NCBI GenBank assembly: GCA_028554645.1
Contig: JAQOOI010000044.1
Coordinates: 1-23,948 of the forward strand
Reading direction: 5' to 3'
Source: Omphalotus guepiniiformis
Lineage: Eukaryota; Basidiomycota; Agaricomycetes; Agaricales; Omphalotaceae
DNA: 23,948 nucleotides
Below are positions 9,674 through 19,207 of this stretch, one piece after another (positions within the stretch are counted from its first letter, which is position 1; every line of letters starts with the position of its first letter). Under the pieces are notes generated by a model. It searched no databases and was not told the DNA's origin. It saw only the letters and a program-made list of their open reading frames with translations. The translations under genes were made by a program, and so were the position numbers.

Positions 9674-12539
9674 TCAGATCGTGGACGTGGACGCTCCCAC
9701 TGCCGCCACATTGGTGTGGACATAACCATCAGTCGAGGTCTTACCAGTGTGGAAGGAAGGAAGGAAGATGTGAGGAGCAACGGATCGTGCCGAAGATCCT
9801 GAGGGTACCAGCCTGGGCGAGGCACTGACGAGTTCTGGAACACAACTCAATGCTGGGAAGTCACTTGAGGTTGGCGATGTACTGGTGCTGGTAGTGGATA
9901 AAAGATTGGGTATGGTAGACTTCGACTTGTCGCCGCTGAGAGAAGCAAGCATCTAGAAGAGTGAAAGAATATGTATAAGATATGATAGTATATGTTAGAG
10001 TGGGTTCAGCCGTTTAACGTTTACCTGTTGTAACTTTCGAGCTTCCTGAAGGCGATCACTCGGTGTTGCATTGAGCTGGTAGCGGTAGAGCAGTCAGAAT
10101 TTTTATGCGAAGATGAGGAGGATCTGCGAGATGGTATGACTCACTCTGGGCCAATCATAGTTTAGCTTGGAGAACATGGGCTTGTCGTCATCTGGATTGA
10201 GAACAGGAATATTAATTCCGGCATGAATAGTAGCTTTTACTGCAGTGGAGTGATCGATTCTTTGTACACGTCGAAGTTCCCGGTTTTCTTGCCCTGGTTT
10301 CCTGAAGAAAAATTTCAATGAAAGATCAGAAGTGACGTTCGGTTTGAAGCCGAACCTATTAGAACCTGGCATGCTGGCAGCCTGAACCGTGGAATTTTTC
10401 ATATATACCACATCCATGACACCATCTTGCAATCTCTGATCCTTCATACACAAAGCTCCCATGCATTGCTGATAATTGTTTGAATTATGAGCAACTTGTC
10501 GAGAACGTTAAGGGCTGATAGTATATGTTAGAGTGGGTTCAGCCGTTTAACGTTTACCTGTTGTAACTTTCGAGCTTCCTGAAGGCGATCACTCGGTGTT
10601 GCATTGAGCTGGTAGCGGTAGAGCAGTCAGAATTTTTATGCGAAGATGAGGAGGATCTGCGAGATGGTATGACTCACTCTGGGCCAATCATAGTTTAGCT
10701 TGGAGAACATGGGCTTGTCGTCATCTGGATTGAGAACAGGAATATTAATTCCGGCATGAATAGTAGCTTTTACTGCAGTGGAGTGATCGATTCTTTGTAC
10801 ACGTCGAAGTTCCCGGTTTTCTTGCCCTGGTTTCCTGAAGAAAAATTTCAATGAAAGATCAGAAGTGACGTTCGGTTTGAAGCCGAACCTATTAGAACCT
10901 GGCATGCTGGCAGCCTGAACCGTGGAATTTTTCATATATACCACATCCATGACACCATCTTGCAATCTCTGATCCTTCATACACAAAGCTCCCATGCATT
11001 GCTGATAATTGTTTGAATTATGAGCAACTTGTCGAGAACGTTAAGGGCGAGGTGGCTAACCTGACTGTCGTAGAATTCTAAATAGCGTGAACTATAGGCG
11101 TAGCGTCAGTGATGAGGTAAAGTTTCGACCCTCAGACGCAAAGACGAAATTTGCTTCATTTTCAACTGGCCTGATACTCTTGACTTCTCCAAACTGTGTA
11201 AACTTCCGGCGCAACTCGTCATCATCGATCTTCTGAATAGACCTTGAATACTTGAGCGTGATCTGCAGGACTGCCGGAACCATCTGTATCTGTGGGTATC
11301 AAATCAGACTCGAAAGCAGCATCGTGAAATGATATCTCAAGTTTACTTGGTTGGCTTCGCCACGGTCAGCTTGGCCAGCCTTCGGGCGTTCGAACTCGAT
11401 CTCGATCTGCATGTGCGGGGTCATCAAGGGTCATTATTGAATATCGACATCTGCAAGCAACAATCGCACACCTCGCTTCCACTAATATTGAACCCCTGTA
11501 ATCGCGTATATGCACGTTCTGCTGAAGTTATATCATACTGCAGGGTTGGAATGACCATTCAACTTTACTTTTGGCTACAGCTAACGAGATGGAGGCTCAC
11601 ATAAGTTACAAAAGCAATTCCTCTCCTCTTTATTAAATCATCGAAGTGTTCAATTCGTCCATGTGCCTCGAAGTGGCATCTAACTGCTTGACTATTACTT
11701 TGATACTGCAATATCAATGACACCTTAATCAGTTTCAGGACATGTATAGATTTTCATAACGTGGCCCTTACTGCAAGATTTCGTACAATCAACATTCGAC
11801 TTGAAGCTTGACTAATCGTGCTTATGTCCAATACACGAGCAGCAGGCTCCCCTGAAGCCGAACGTGCCATTTTGTTGATAGAGTACCGTTCGAGATGTTC
11901 ACCAGCTTCAGGAGAGTAAGGAAGCCCTGTACAGTTGACTAATGATCAAACCATTGTCATACATAGGAAAACAGAAGAGAATAGTTGGCTATAAGCTCTG
12001 AGATTCGACAACGCCTTATCCATTGGAGGCACGCCTCCGAAACTTCGTATATGTGGTGCTCGATGCTCTTGCCATAACTCTCTTCTACTTGAAGTCATAC
12101 CTTCCTTGCTGAGACTTCCGCCACGATCATCACAAATTGAGATTGGCGAACGACTTGAGAATGGTATTTTTCGACGGGGCGGACTTCTGCTCCTGCTCCT
12201 GGCAACAACCCTGTTCTTAGTGCTCAGGCTGTTGAACTGTTTGTTGAACCGATAGGAATTCTTTCGAGAATGTATAGAATGGCGTTCTCCGAAGCTGCTT
12301 GTCGGTGGAGTATGTGAAGTTGTATTTCGACCCCTGCGGTTGAAGAATGCCTCCGCTGAGCCATCCCCTCGCTTGCCACTATACCTGCTTTCGCCAGCCT
12401 TGACGTGTTGATAACTTGTGTAATTCCTGGAGTTATTGTAGCCTGAAGGTTCTTCGCGAATTCGACTTTCACGAGAATGAGTATAGTGACCCATCATGTG
12501 AGGAGGACGTCCTTGGTTGAAAGCTAATTCTGAAGTCAA
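9674..12539 (-). CDS. Mei2-like two-RRM, SR-rich RNA-binding protein (multi-exon)
   Basis: Minus-strand exons, each fitted by GT..AG sites and phase: 12539-11963, 11926-11772, 11705-11601, 11537-11472, 11406-11347, 11289-11130, 11077-11061, 11001-10678, 10608-10558, 10468-10145, 10075-10025, 9952-9674. A 45-bp in-frame intron, 9739-9695, is optional. The first in-frame ATG is at 12497; an upstream exon is possible. The first exon is basic and Ser/Arg-rich (ARSRSRSPPRRK). RRM1 follows, with RNP2-like MLIVRNLA and RNP1-like RRGIAFVTYY. RRM2 starts LQITLKYS, continues DDDELRRKFTQFGEVKSIRP and ends EFYDSQ...LQDGVMDVVY. This RRM order and spacing resemble the Mei2 family, whose members bind RNA in meiosis and development; the role here is inferred. 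The tail holds SDRLQEARKLQQ and a Ser/Thr-rich C-terminus. Odd points: a perfect 533-bp duplication repeats two exons in frame (about 708 residues with it, 583 without), and the 17-nt exon inside RRM2 is doubtful. The first intron, 36 bp, is unusually short. Confidence 0.8.
9983..10515. repeat. 533-bp tandem duplication, copy 1
   Basis: This copy and 10516-11048 are head-to-tail and appear identical. Position 9982 and the bases after 11048 differ, so the unit is exactly 533 bp. It contains two exons of the Mei2-like gene (10468-10145 and 10075-10025) and breaks inside introns on both sides. Confidence 0.95.
10516..11048. repeat. 533-bp tandem duplication, copy 2
   Basis: This is the second unit of the perfect tandem pair, upstream in the direction of the Mei2-like gene. 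It contains exons 11001-10678 and 10608-10558. Both flanking introns are phase 0, so two consecutive copies read through without a frameshift. Confidence 0.95.
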
Positions 12540-12720
12540 GTGTTACTGTAGAACGCGAGACACGGAGTCAGCGCGGACTGTTGCTATGATGACATAATAC
12601 ACAATGTATGACTCAATTCCGAAGGACAATATCTGGTGCAGAGAAGCCCAGAACATGCAGTAGACAGACATAGTAAGAGTAATGATATTGTGCCACAATA
12701 TGAAACCCAACCTATGGCAG

Positions 12721-12822
12721 TATTGACGGATCGGAAGACGCCGAGTCCTTGCAAATTTCAGAACAGCCCAACACCAAGTCAGACAGATCAAGACCTATCA
12801 AGACACCGAGTCTTCGTGATTC
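12721..12822 (+). repeat. Dispersed triple-palindrome repeat, copy D
   Basis: The cores are GACGCCGAGTC (12737-12747), AACACCAAGTC (12770-12780, one base off consensus) and GACACCGAGTC (12802-12812). It has the same orientation as copy C and lies about 180-280 bp upstream of the Mei2-like coding region. Any promoter effect on that gene is unproven. Confidence 0.8.
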
Positions 12823-13001
12823 TTTGCAGAGTGACGGGAACGGATTGAACGACTTTAGCCAGCGTGTGAACGTCGATAGGCACAACCGTGCTATGAAAAA
12901 GTAATTGCAACCTATGATTAATCATTATGTAGACTCGTTATTCAAACGAGAAAGGGCATATATAATCGGATTTACATAGGAGTGTCAGAAAAGTTCATGA
13001 A

Positions 13002-15184
13002 CTACGCATTACTACTTAGAGCCGGTGCAAAGGGATGAGCCGCAGTAGCAGTGCATTCAAAGCTTTGTGGAATAGCGGCAGAAGCCAGCCTGGAACTAGC
13101 AGCAGCCATGCTTGCACTGGCAGAAGCCATGCTTGCACTGGAGGAAGCCATGTTTGCACTGGCAGAAGCCATGCTTGCACTAGAGGAAGCCATGTTTGCA
13201 CTAGACACAGAGCTCAAGCTAGAAGCGATGCTTGCGCTGGCAGAAGCAAGGCCTGCACTAGACACAGCGCTCAAGCTAGAAGCCATGCTTGCGCTGGCAT
13301 AAGCTAGGCCTGCACTAGACACAGAGCTCAAGCTAGAATCGATGCTTGCGCTGGCAGAAGCAAGGCCTGCACTAGACACAGAGCTCAAGCTAGAAGCGAT
13401 GCTTGCGCTGGCAGAAGCGAGGCTGGCACTAGAAACGGAACTCGAGCTAGAAGCCATGCTTTCACTGGCAGAGGCGAGGGCGAGATCTGGGCTAGACACA
13501 GGAGCTTGTGAAAGTGATGCTTGCAGAAGGAACGAGGAAGTCCAAAGGACGTTCTACACCCCCATTTAGAAAGAAAAACCGAATCTTCGTGTTGAGCTCC
13601 CATGAGACCATATTGAAAATGGCCCGTATCTGCAAAAGCGACTACGATCAACCTCATATTCAGTAGCAATGGAAAAGTATACACACAACTACACCAGAAT
13701 TTTTAGCAGCTGTGTGTGTGCCAACTAGACAAAGAGCCATGATGATCGTCAAGAGAAGGTATGTCGTTCCTAATCTGGGTAGGATCAATAGGGCGTCTCT
13801 CTGCTGGATGCCGGTTGGCTTTGCTACATTAGCAGCTATGGTAGACCGAGCGCGGACATGCTTCTTCCGGAAGACGACAACATCAGCGGCCTTCTGAGAT
13901 GTCGAGCCAGCGATTGCGATGAGGTAGCAATCAGCTTGTGTGCACGCCTGTTCATATTCACATCAGTAGAAGCACAAGAAACAAGATGATAGGGCTTACT
14001 GCCACGGTTTGCACTAAGCTTTCCTGTGGGTAGTCGAGACTCTGCAAGAAGGTCCCAGTGTTGGTGTCGTATAGTACAGCGCAGCTGCGATCAGTGCCGC
14101 CGACAACGATACTTCCCCCTTCTGCGAAAGCGACCTGCTTCGGAAAGTGTATCATGGGAGCTTTGTTAGTGAAGGTGCGGATATGCTCGAGATTGCTGAG
14201 CTTGAAAAGTTCGAAATCCTGCCCAGTCCAAGCAGCCAGCAGATCCTTCGACTCGTCGATAACAACAGAACCCCTTTGGAAGAATCAGCAGCGTCCACAG
14301 TCGTGCGTCAAAACCTACATTATGTCCGGGCCATGAGAACGATTCCACTTGATGTTACCGGTTTTATGCTCGAGCTGAATGCTGACAATGCTCACTTAGA
14401 ATGCAATAGATGAGAGCATAGACTAAGAATTTACATGTTGCCGCCCTCTCGTCCAAAAGTGTATACATCGCGCGTTCTCTTGCAAAACAGTACAACCCTT
14501 GGTATAAAAGGCTGCGCAAGGACGACTCGGAAAACGCGGAAAAGCTCCCGTGAAGACGGTGAAAGAGTCCATACACTCACAGCACGATCTGCTGTAGAAA
14601 CAGCGATGCGCGCGTTGTGTCCGTTGGAAACGTGTTGTTCATGGACGTCAATCGACATGACCTGATTTCCTTCTTCGCAAAGAGTTCTCTTAGCCATAGA
14701 ATCAAAAAGCTGCATTTCAAGTAGTCAGCGCCGATAGGATGCTGCAGAACAGAAAACACAAACTTTACGCTCGCGATCCCAATCCCAAGCCATGAGCTCA
14801 CCCTGCATCGATCCAAGGACAAGAACATGGCTATCACCTCGCTCAAAATGTAACCAGGACACGGCGTGAAAGGCGCGCTGGGCATTCGAGGCGCCAGTTG
14901 GTGATAACGGAATGGAGAGCAAGGTGGTTGATTCCAAGTCCCAGACACTAACCCCTCCATAACCTAGAGAAAGACTGAGCGTTACAGGGAGGTGCGGATT
15001 GAATCTGATTACCTGCTGCTGCCACGAATTTTGCGTCTGCTGAGAAGGCTACAGAAAGAACGGCATCGCGAGCACCTTGAAGCTTAACGAATTGGTTGTA
15101 TCGATTGTTTTGAGATTTGAAGACGGACTTGAGTATTTGCATATCCGAGGGATATTGTAATGGAGGTGATTCGAACGCTGTCAA
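13002..15184 (-). CDS. WD40-repeat membrane protein with possible Ser/Ala-rich repeat tail
   Basis: Minus-strand exons: 15184(?)-15013, 14963-14764, 14709-14435, 14381-14319, 14273-14000, 13947-13695, then possibly 13629-13560 and 13491-13002. Phases agree at every join, giving about 598 residues. WD-type blades are evident: VLSVAFSADAKFVAAAG, GYGGVSVWDLEST, GELMAWDWD, AVSVWTLSPSS, DVYTFGREGGN, GSVVIDESKDLLAAW and GSIVVGGTDRSCAVLYDT. Near the end of the sixth exon, LLILPRLGTTYLLLTIIMAL is a good membrane helix, so the propeller would face the cytosol. If exon six is not spliced, the protein ends at TGA 13660. If spliced at 13695 it continues through 13629-13560 into a 163-residue Ser/Ala repeat. 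The true start is uncertain: 15184 is a TTG in the open frame, the first in-frame ATG is 15142, and TTTGACAG at about 15180 may be an acceptor for an upstream exon. It resembles the 'YVTN/quinoprotein-like' WD40 proteins common in Agaricomycetes. Function is unknown. Confidence 0.78.
13090..13494. repeat. Nested coding-type minisatellite (21-bp and 57-bp units)
   Basis: Positions 13090-13203 are about five 21-bp units of the type GAAGCCATGCTTGCACTGGC. From 13204 there are five longer units, starting at 13204, 13261, 13318, 13375 and 13432; the first four are 57 bp and the last 63 bp. Each 57-bp unit is two 21-bp-like pieces plus 15 bp. All unit lengths are multiples of three, so the minus frame reads 7- and 19-residue Ser/Ala repeats (such as SASIASSLSSVSSAGLASA). 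The plus strand also stays open, as Ala/Leu/Glu-rich repeats. The minus reading is preferred because it splices in phase to the WD40 gene. Confidence 0.85.
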
Positions 15185-15213
15185 AGATGTGAGATTGCGT
15201 CTCCATGTTTGAA

Positions 15214-15242
15214 CAAAGACTCGAGTAACTCACGAGTCTTTG
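15214..15242. promoter_or_regulatory. Perfect 10-bp-stem hairpin between divergent genes
   Basis: CAAAGACTCG (15214-15223) and CGAGTCTTTG (15233-15242) are exact reverse complements around a 9-base loop. The hairpin sits between the start of the WD40 gene (about 15184, minus) and the divergent plus-strand gene (15479). On the minus strand a GTGAGT donor-like site spans the loop and its junction, so it could overlap a 5' splice site. Its regulatory role is a guess. Confidence 0.4.
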
Positions 15243-15300
15243 TGACATCAGCAATATCACGAGACGGGAGTCATGATGAAGCTATGGCCTTTTCAACTTT

Positions 15301-15326
15301 ACCCCCCTCCCTCTCCCCCCCCCCCC
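15301..15326 (+). promoter_or_regulatory. CT-rich tract upstream of the plus-strand gene
   Basis: A run of C and T ending in twelve C lies about 150 bp upstream of the start codon at 15479. Pyrimidine tracts of this kind are common in fungal promoters. There is no further proof that it acts as one. Confidence 0.35.
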
Positions 15327-15423
15327 ATCGGTCCCCGTCGTCATTTCAGGCTCGAGCTACGGCGTGCTTTGAGCCACCTGCCCGTATCTCTCTTTGTCTC
15401 GTACTGACTACTGACATTCAGAA

Positions 15424-15432
15424 CCTATAAAA
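15424..15432 (+). promoter_or_regulatory. TATA-like box
   Basis: CCTATAAAA lies about 50 bp upstream of the ATG at 15479. It follows a possible 3' splice site (CTGACATTCAG, to about 15421), so a 5' leader intron is an alternative explanation for this stretch. Confidence 0.35.
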
Positions 15433-15478
15433 TGGAATTGAAAGCTTGCAAACTTCAGCTACATTTTACCGATTCCCA

Positions 15479-16458
15479 ATGGCCCACTTTCACGACCATA
15501 CAGATATTCGACCTCTTTCTATTGACCACATGGAAATTTACTCCTCGAGGGCTGCTCTTGTGTCCGTCGACCACGAACCTGTCTCTTTTTCGAGCGGAGC
15601 CCATCGTACTCCTCGTTCTAAACCCCATCGAGCGCCACCCTACAGTTCTCCTACCTCACGACACACATGTTCTGAGCCATGCTCCGACACATCTGCTCCT
15701 AGCTCTCCCTCTGCTTGCCATTCACCAAAGGTTGTTGCCAGCGAACGTGGCGGCGAATATTCTGACTCAGATGTGCAAGCTCGTTCCCCTTCCCCTTCAT
15801 CTGATACCAGCTTCTTGGATGCCGTCTACGTCGAGGAACGCACAGTCGGGGACGATCAAGCTTCTCGTAAGAAAGTTCACTTCGCTGAAGAGCATACCTC
15901 TGGCACTCGCGCTGGGAAGGATGGTACGAAACCGACTAGGAAAGGAGTCGTGATTACCAAGCCGCAGGGTGAGGTGGGTAGGCCAAATCGTGGGGGCTAT
16001 AATTTGCAGAAGGCTCTGGGTTGGGATGATGAGAAGTATGCTGAGGTGAAGGTACGCTTTTCCGCTTTCTCAAATGCCGGATTGACGGAGTAAATGAGTC
16101 CCACAGAATTATATCAATGGCCTTGTTGAAGAGCATCTTCAATGCAGCCTGCCAATAAGCGATCAGGATTTAGAAGCGCTGAACAAGGTTCGCAAGCAGG
16201 TGCGTAATTTCCGCTCTACCGGTCTTCGAGATGCACCTCTGACGTTTTCATGTTTGAACCCAGGCTGGTATTCGTTTTCCTTTTTTGAGCGAATACAAGA
16301 ATAGCTGGGCGACCAACGACTTCATCCGATGTCGTCTGAAGTATAGAAGGGTAGTCATCACTAAGGAGATAATGGAGGCTCAAGTGGAAGCCAAAGTGGA
16401 AGCCAAAGTCGCACAAGCACTGGGGAGCAGAGCTTCCCTCCGAAAGAGAACCCAATAG
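15479..16458 (+). CDS. Conserved-looking fungal protein of unknown function (three exons)
   Basis: Exons 15479-16051, 16107-16199 and 16264-16458 join in phase 0 and give 286 residues. The start is the ATG in CCCAATGGCC; an upstream non-ATG reading is open but unneeded. The N-terminal half is Ser/Pro-rich and likely disordered (SSGAHRTPRS, SPSPSSDTS), with a basic patch, SRKKVHFAEEHTS. The C-terminal part looks folded: GGYNLQKALGWDDEKY, YINGLVEEHL, DLEALNKVRKQAGIRFPFL and ATNDFIRCRLKYRR. It ends in a helical repeat EAQVEAKVEAKVAQAL. Composition differs sharply between the disordered half and the C-terminus, as in many Agaricomycete-specific proteins. I recognise no catalytic or binding motif and assign no function. 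The gene is divergent from the WD40 gene with about 300 bp between them, so they may share a promoter region. Confidence 0.75.
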
Positions 16459-16822
16459 CTTATACATCTCCCCTGCTCACATCATTGATGTAATAATATC
16501 TCGCCGTTGTCAATTTATGATTTTTGTATTTCCTGGGTTTTCATACCTCACAAAAATACCTCGTATTTACGCAGCACTCATGCAGGGAAAATTTTATTGC
16601 TTAGTTGCTAGTTCACGTTTGTTGTTGCAATTACAGAAGGCGGAAATCCTTAAATGTAGGTAAAAATCCAAGAGCTATTCGCCAACAAGTCCTCTTCCTC
16701 TCTTCTAGTTCAAATTCTTTACCCTGAGCTTAGCGAAAAGACCTTCTGCTGCTGAAAGTCATACTCAACCCAAAGAGGCCGTCCGCTGAAAAGTGCGTGT
16801 AAGATTATTGTCATTTGTGTCG
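16459..16822. other. Intergenic stretch, AT-rich
   Basis: This stretch lies between the 3' end of the unknown-function gene and the convergent pseudogene. It is AT-rich with TAATAA-type sequences shortly after the stop codon, which could serve 3'-end formation. No gene is seen. Confidence 0.5.
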
Positions 16823-17818
16823 TCAAACTCGGGTGCTAGAGTGTCGGCAAACAGAGGAGGGGATGGCGAAAAGACATTCCGGAGAAAATTCAATGACCGT
16901 AGTCAACGCCCGATGTATCTGCCTTCGATGTAGTGGTACTAATCACCTAACATCCACAAGGGAAAATGGGCGTCATCTCTTTATGAGGGAGACAAACGGT
17001 GCTGAAAAAACGTATTGACCATCGTTGTCAAGAAGTTTTGGGAGATCCTTCGCGCGGTAGTAAACTTGGACATCCAGCGTTGGAAACAACTGTAGGCTGG
17101 TGAATGACTGAACGAAGCCAGAAATATCTACTCATACCCTCGCGAAACCTGATGGCAGTTGAAAGGACCAGTGAGAAGTCGACCCCTTCAGTACCTTTGT
17201 TATGCACCATAATACCAGGCGCCTGTGAAAAGGGTGAGTACCACATTACACACAAAGGTAGAGAGCCTACAGTCTGTCCCCCACCATATCCAATTTGAGA
17301 GGGCTGGTCAAAAAAACCACGACGATGGTTCTGCTGCGCAGCTGCTCAAAGCAGCACAATGGCGCTTTCCCCACTCAAGATCGTTTGGATGGCCCACTAA
17401 GAGAGCAAATACTCGGTTATCTCCATCGACAAACGGTCTGAAAGCTCTGAGAAACATTGGGCGTTAGAATATAGCAAACTCGGGCAACGTTTACAAACAC
17501 GTACTCGGGATCATAGATTTGAGATCTTGGTATCAAGAGTGTCGTGACGGACGTCTGAGGATCAAGGTAAGGACGAGGGATGAGAAGTGAGAAAGAGGAA
17601 GAGGATGAGGAAGAGGACGAGGACGAGGATGAGGGGTGAGGTTGAAGATGAGGATGTGGGGTGTGGATGAAGATGAGGGGTGAGGATGAAGGGAGGAAGG
17701 TGACGTCGACATCGACCAGTAAACCGTCAGCGCTAACCAGATCCTCCAACCAACGCACAAAATCCCTTACTATCATTTTCCCCCCAAAACCGACCTTCTG
17801 AAAGCCAGACCTAATCAA
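16823..17818 (-). pseudogene. Frameshifted relic of an Agaricomycete family with 2OG-Fe(II)-like C-terminus
   Basis: Four minus-strand pieces in different frames line up in order. First, 17818-17480: DFVRWLEDLVSADGLLVDVD, a poly-Ser insert, then TTLLIPRSQIYDPEYVFVNV. Second, 17445-17308: AFRPFVDGDNRVFALLVGHP, then NDLEWGKRH. Third, 17327-17250: HRRGFF...GYGGGQT. Fourth, 16897-16823: VIEFSPECLFAIPSSVCRHS. I recall these blocks in this order from a large Agaricomycete protein family, usually left as hypothetical, whose C-terminal part resembles prolyl-4-hydroxylase/2OG-Fe(II) jelly-roll enzymes. The second and third pieces overlap at a 7-base T run, a typical frameshift site. The middle of the enzyme-like domain is missing, and the poly-Ser comes from an expanded purine tract. 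It is not functional as it stands. Confidence 0.55.
17580..17700. repeat. Purine-rich GAGGA/GATGAG imperfect microsatellite
   Basis: About 120 bases are almost entirely A/G on the plus strand, built from GAGGA, GAC and GATGAG units. On the minus strand it reads as poly-Ser inside the pseudogene. It looks like a simple-sequence expansion, not a conserved part of the protein. Confidence 0.85.
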
Positions 17819-18044
17819 AGCCCGTGGTGGAGGAGAAAGGACAGGTATGAGTCAGAGTTAGGTTTTGGCGGATGTCCCGAGGTTCTATTGAATAATCATG
17901 GTTCCGGCAGAAACCCTTAGGAATGGAGCCGAAATTCGCATGACCTCCCCTCGTACGAACCGAGCGACAACCTCGGGCCAATAGAACGAATGTTGTTCCA
18001 ACTAAGCTTTGCTCCCAGCCGTCCAACGAGCAAGATCTACGCAC

Positions 18045-19207
18045 GTCTGGTCCTAGAATGAGAGAAAGTGGGTGTGCTCCTACTCGGGTGTTGATGCAAA
18101 AGAGTCGAAGAACACTACTTCCTTTTTTTTTTTTTTTTTTGTTTTTTTTTTTTTTTTACCCCGACGTCCGACGTGGAACCTATTTTCTAACAACATTAAA
18201 CAACCAACGTGAGGTCCTCCGGAATAATCCTGCCTCAGAAACAAGCATGAATAATCTCGGGTGTAAGTTTACTCAACCAGCTCACCAACACTAGCCCGGA
18301 CGTAAAAAGCCCGTCCAACGGCGAGCAACCTCAGCAAGCGTTTCGGCCCAGTATCACGCCTCAAGGCCTCATGCCTCAGCAACCAGCACCACCTTGGTAA
18401 CATGCTGAGCCCACCCGTCCAGCTGGTAGGCGATGACACCAATCCTATAATGCCAATGAGACTGGTGACCGTCTTAAGAGGCCAGGACTTTACTATTGCT
18501 CTGATGCGGGGTAACCTTTCCACTGTGTGATTTGATCAGTAACTTGAGCGTTCTAAGTACGGGAATAAGTAGTACCTTGATAAAATGTTCCTTTGAGAGT
18601 GTTATCACTAGCACAACTATTGAGCAATCGTTGAATAGTGAATATTGAGGGCCTACCGGTTCATCCTTCAATATTCGATTCAATGAGCTAACATTCTTTC
18701 TGGTAGTAGTAAGTAACAAATAACTTTGGAAACCACTGACCATCCTCCCATAGCTCAAGCATCATTCTAAGAATACCTGCTCCTTGGCATGAATCTTGTC
18801 GCACTTCGAACTTGTCTATGAGTGAGCGCTAGTGAGACGCGCAGCGTTGATTGTGGTAAGTATAACTTAGCGCCTGGCAGCTTGCCGTTGTAACATTAGA
18901 CTATATTAGCAGGTTCGGCGCTTATGTAAAGGCCATAATTCTTATTTTTCGTACTACATACGCGCACATTGCAACGCCAGTATCATAGGGTACGATAGGG
19001 TACGATTCGCAACTTCCATTACCTTGAGTTCTTTGACGCTCAAGAGCCTGCTCAATCCTACCCGGGCCCTATCATAATTCCGGTAGCCGAAGGAAGAAAA
19101 CGAAGTGAAGGCAGGAAGGGAGGAAGGTTATCACAGGGTACGGTCCCTAAGACACGGACTACGTGCCTGAGCGCTGAGCGCTGAGCGTTCAAGCCACACC
19201 CAACAAG
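18045..19207. other. Gene-poor stretch
   Basis: The stretch contains a long T tract (18123-18157), a short tandem GGGTACGATA (about 18987-19007) and a GAGCGCT triplication (about 19169-19187). Minus-strand open frames of 77-94 codons show no motif. No gene is supported. Confidence 0.5.
18123..18157. repeat. Poly-T tract (18 T, G, 16 T)
   Basis: The tract would be a poly-A tail on the minus strand. I found no retroelement coding sequence or target-site duplication beside it, so it is reported only as a simple repeat. Confidence 0.9.

Noticed and set aside
13035..13569. Plus-strand Ala/Leu/Glu-rich repeat frames across the minisatellite
   Set aside because: Repeats with codon-multiple units open several frames at once. 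Only the minus frame links in phase to a neighbouring gene.
16216..16467. Minus-strand open frame opposite the last exon of the unknown-function gene
   Set aside because: It is the shadow of a plus-strand exon with good splice sites and phase.
17417..17818. Poly-Ser open frame as an intact Ser-rich protein gene
   Set aside because: The Ser run comes from a purine microsatellite inside a frameshifted relic, and the matching family blocks continue in other frames downstream.
18123..18157. Poly-T tract as the tail of a minus-strand retroposon
   Set aside because: No reverse-transcriptase motifs, promoter boxes or target-site duplications were found next to it.
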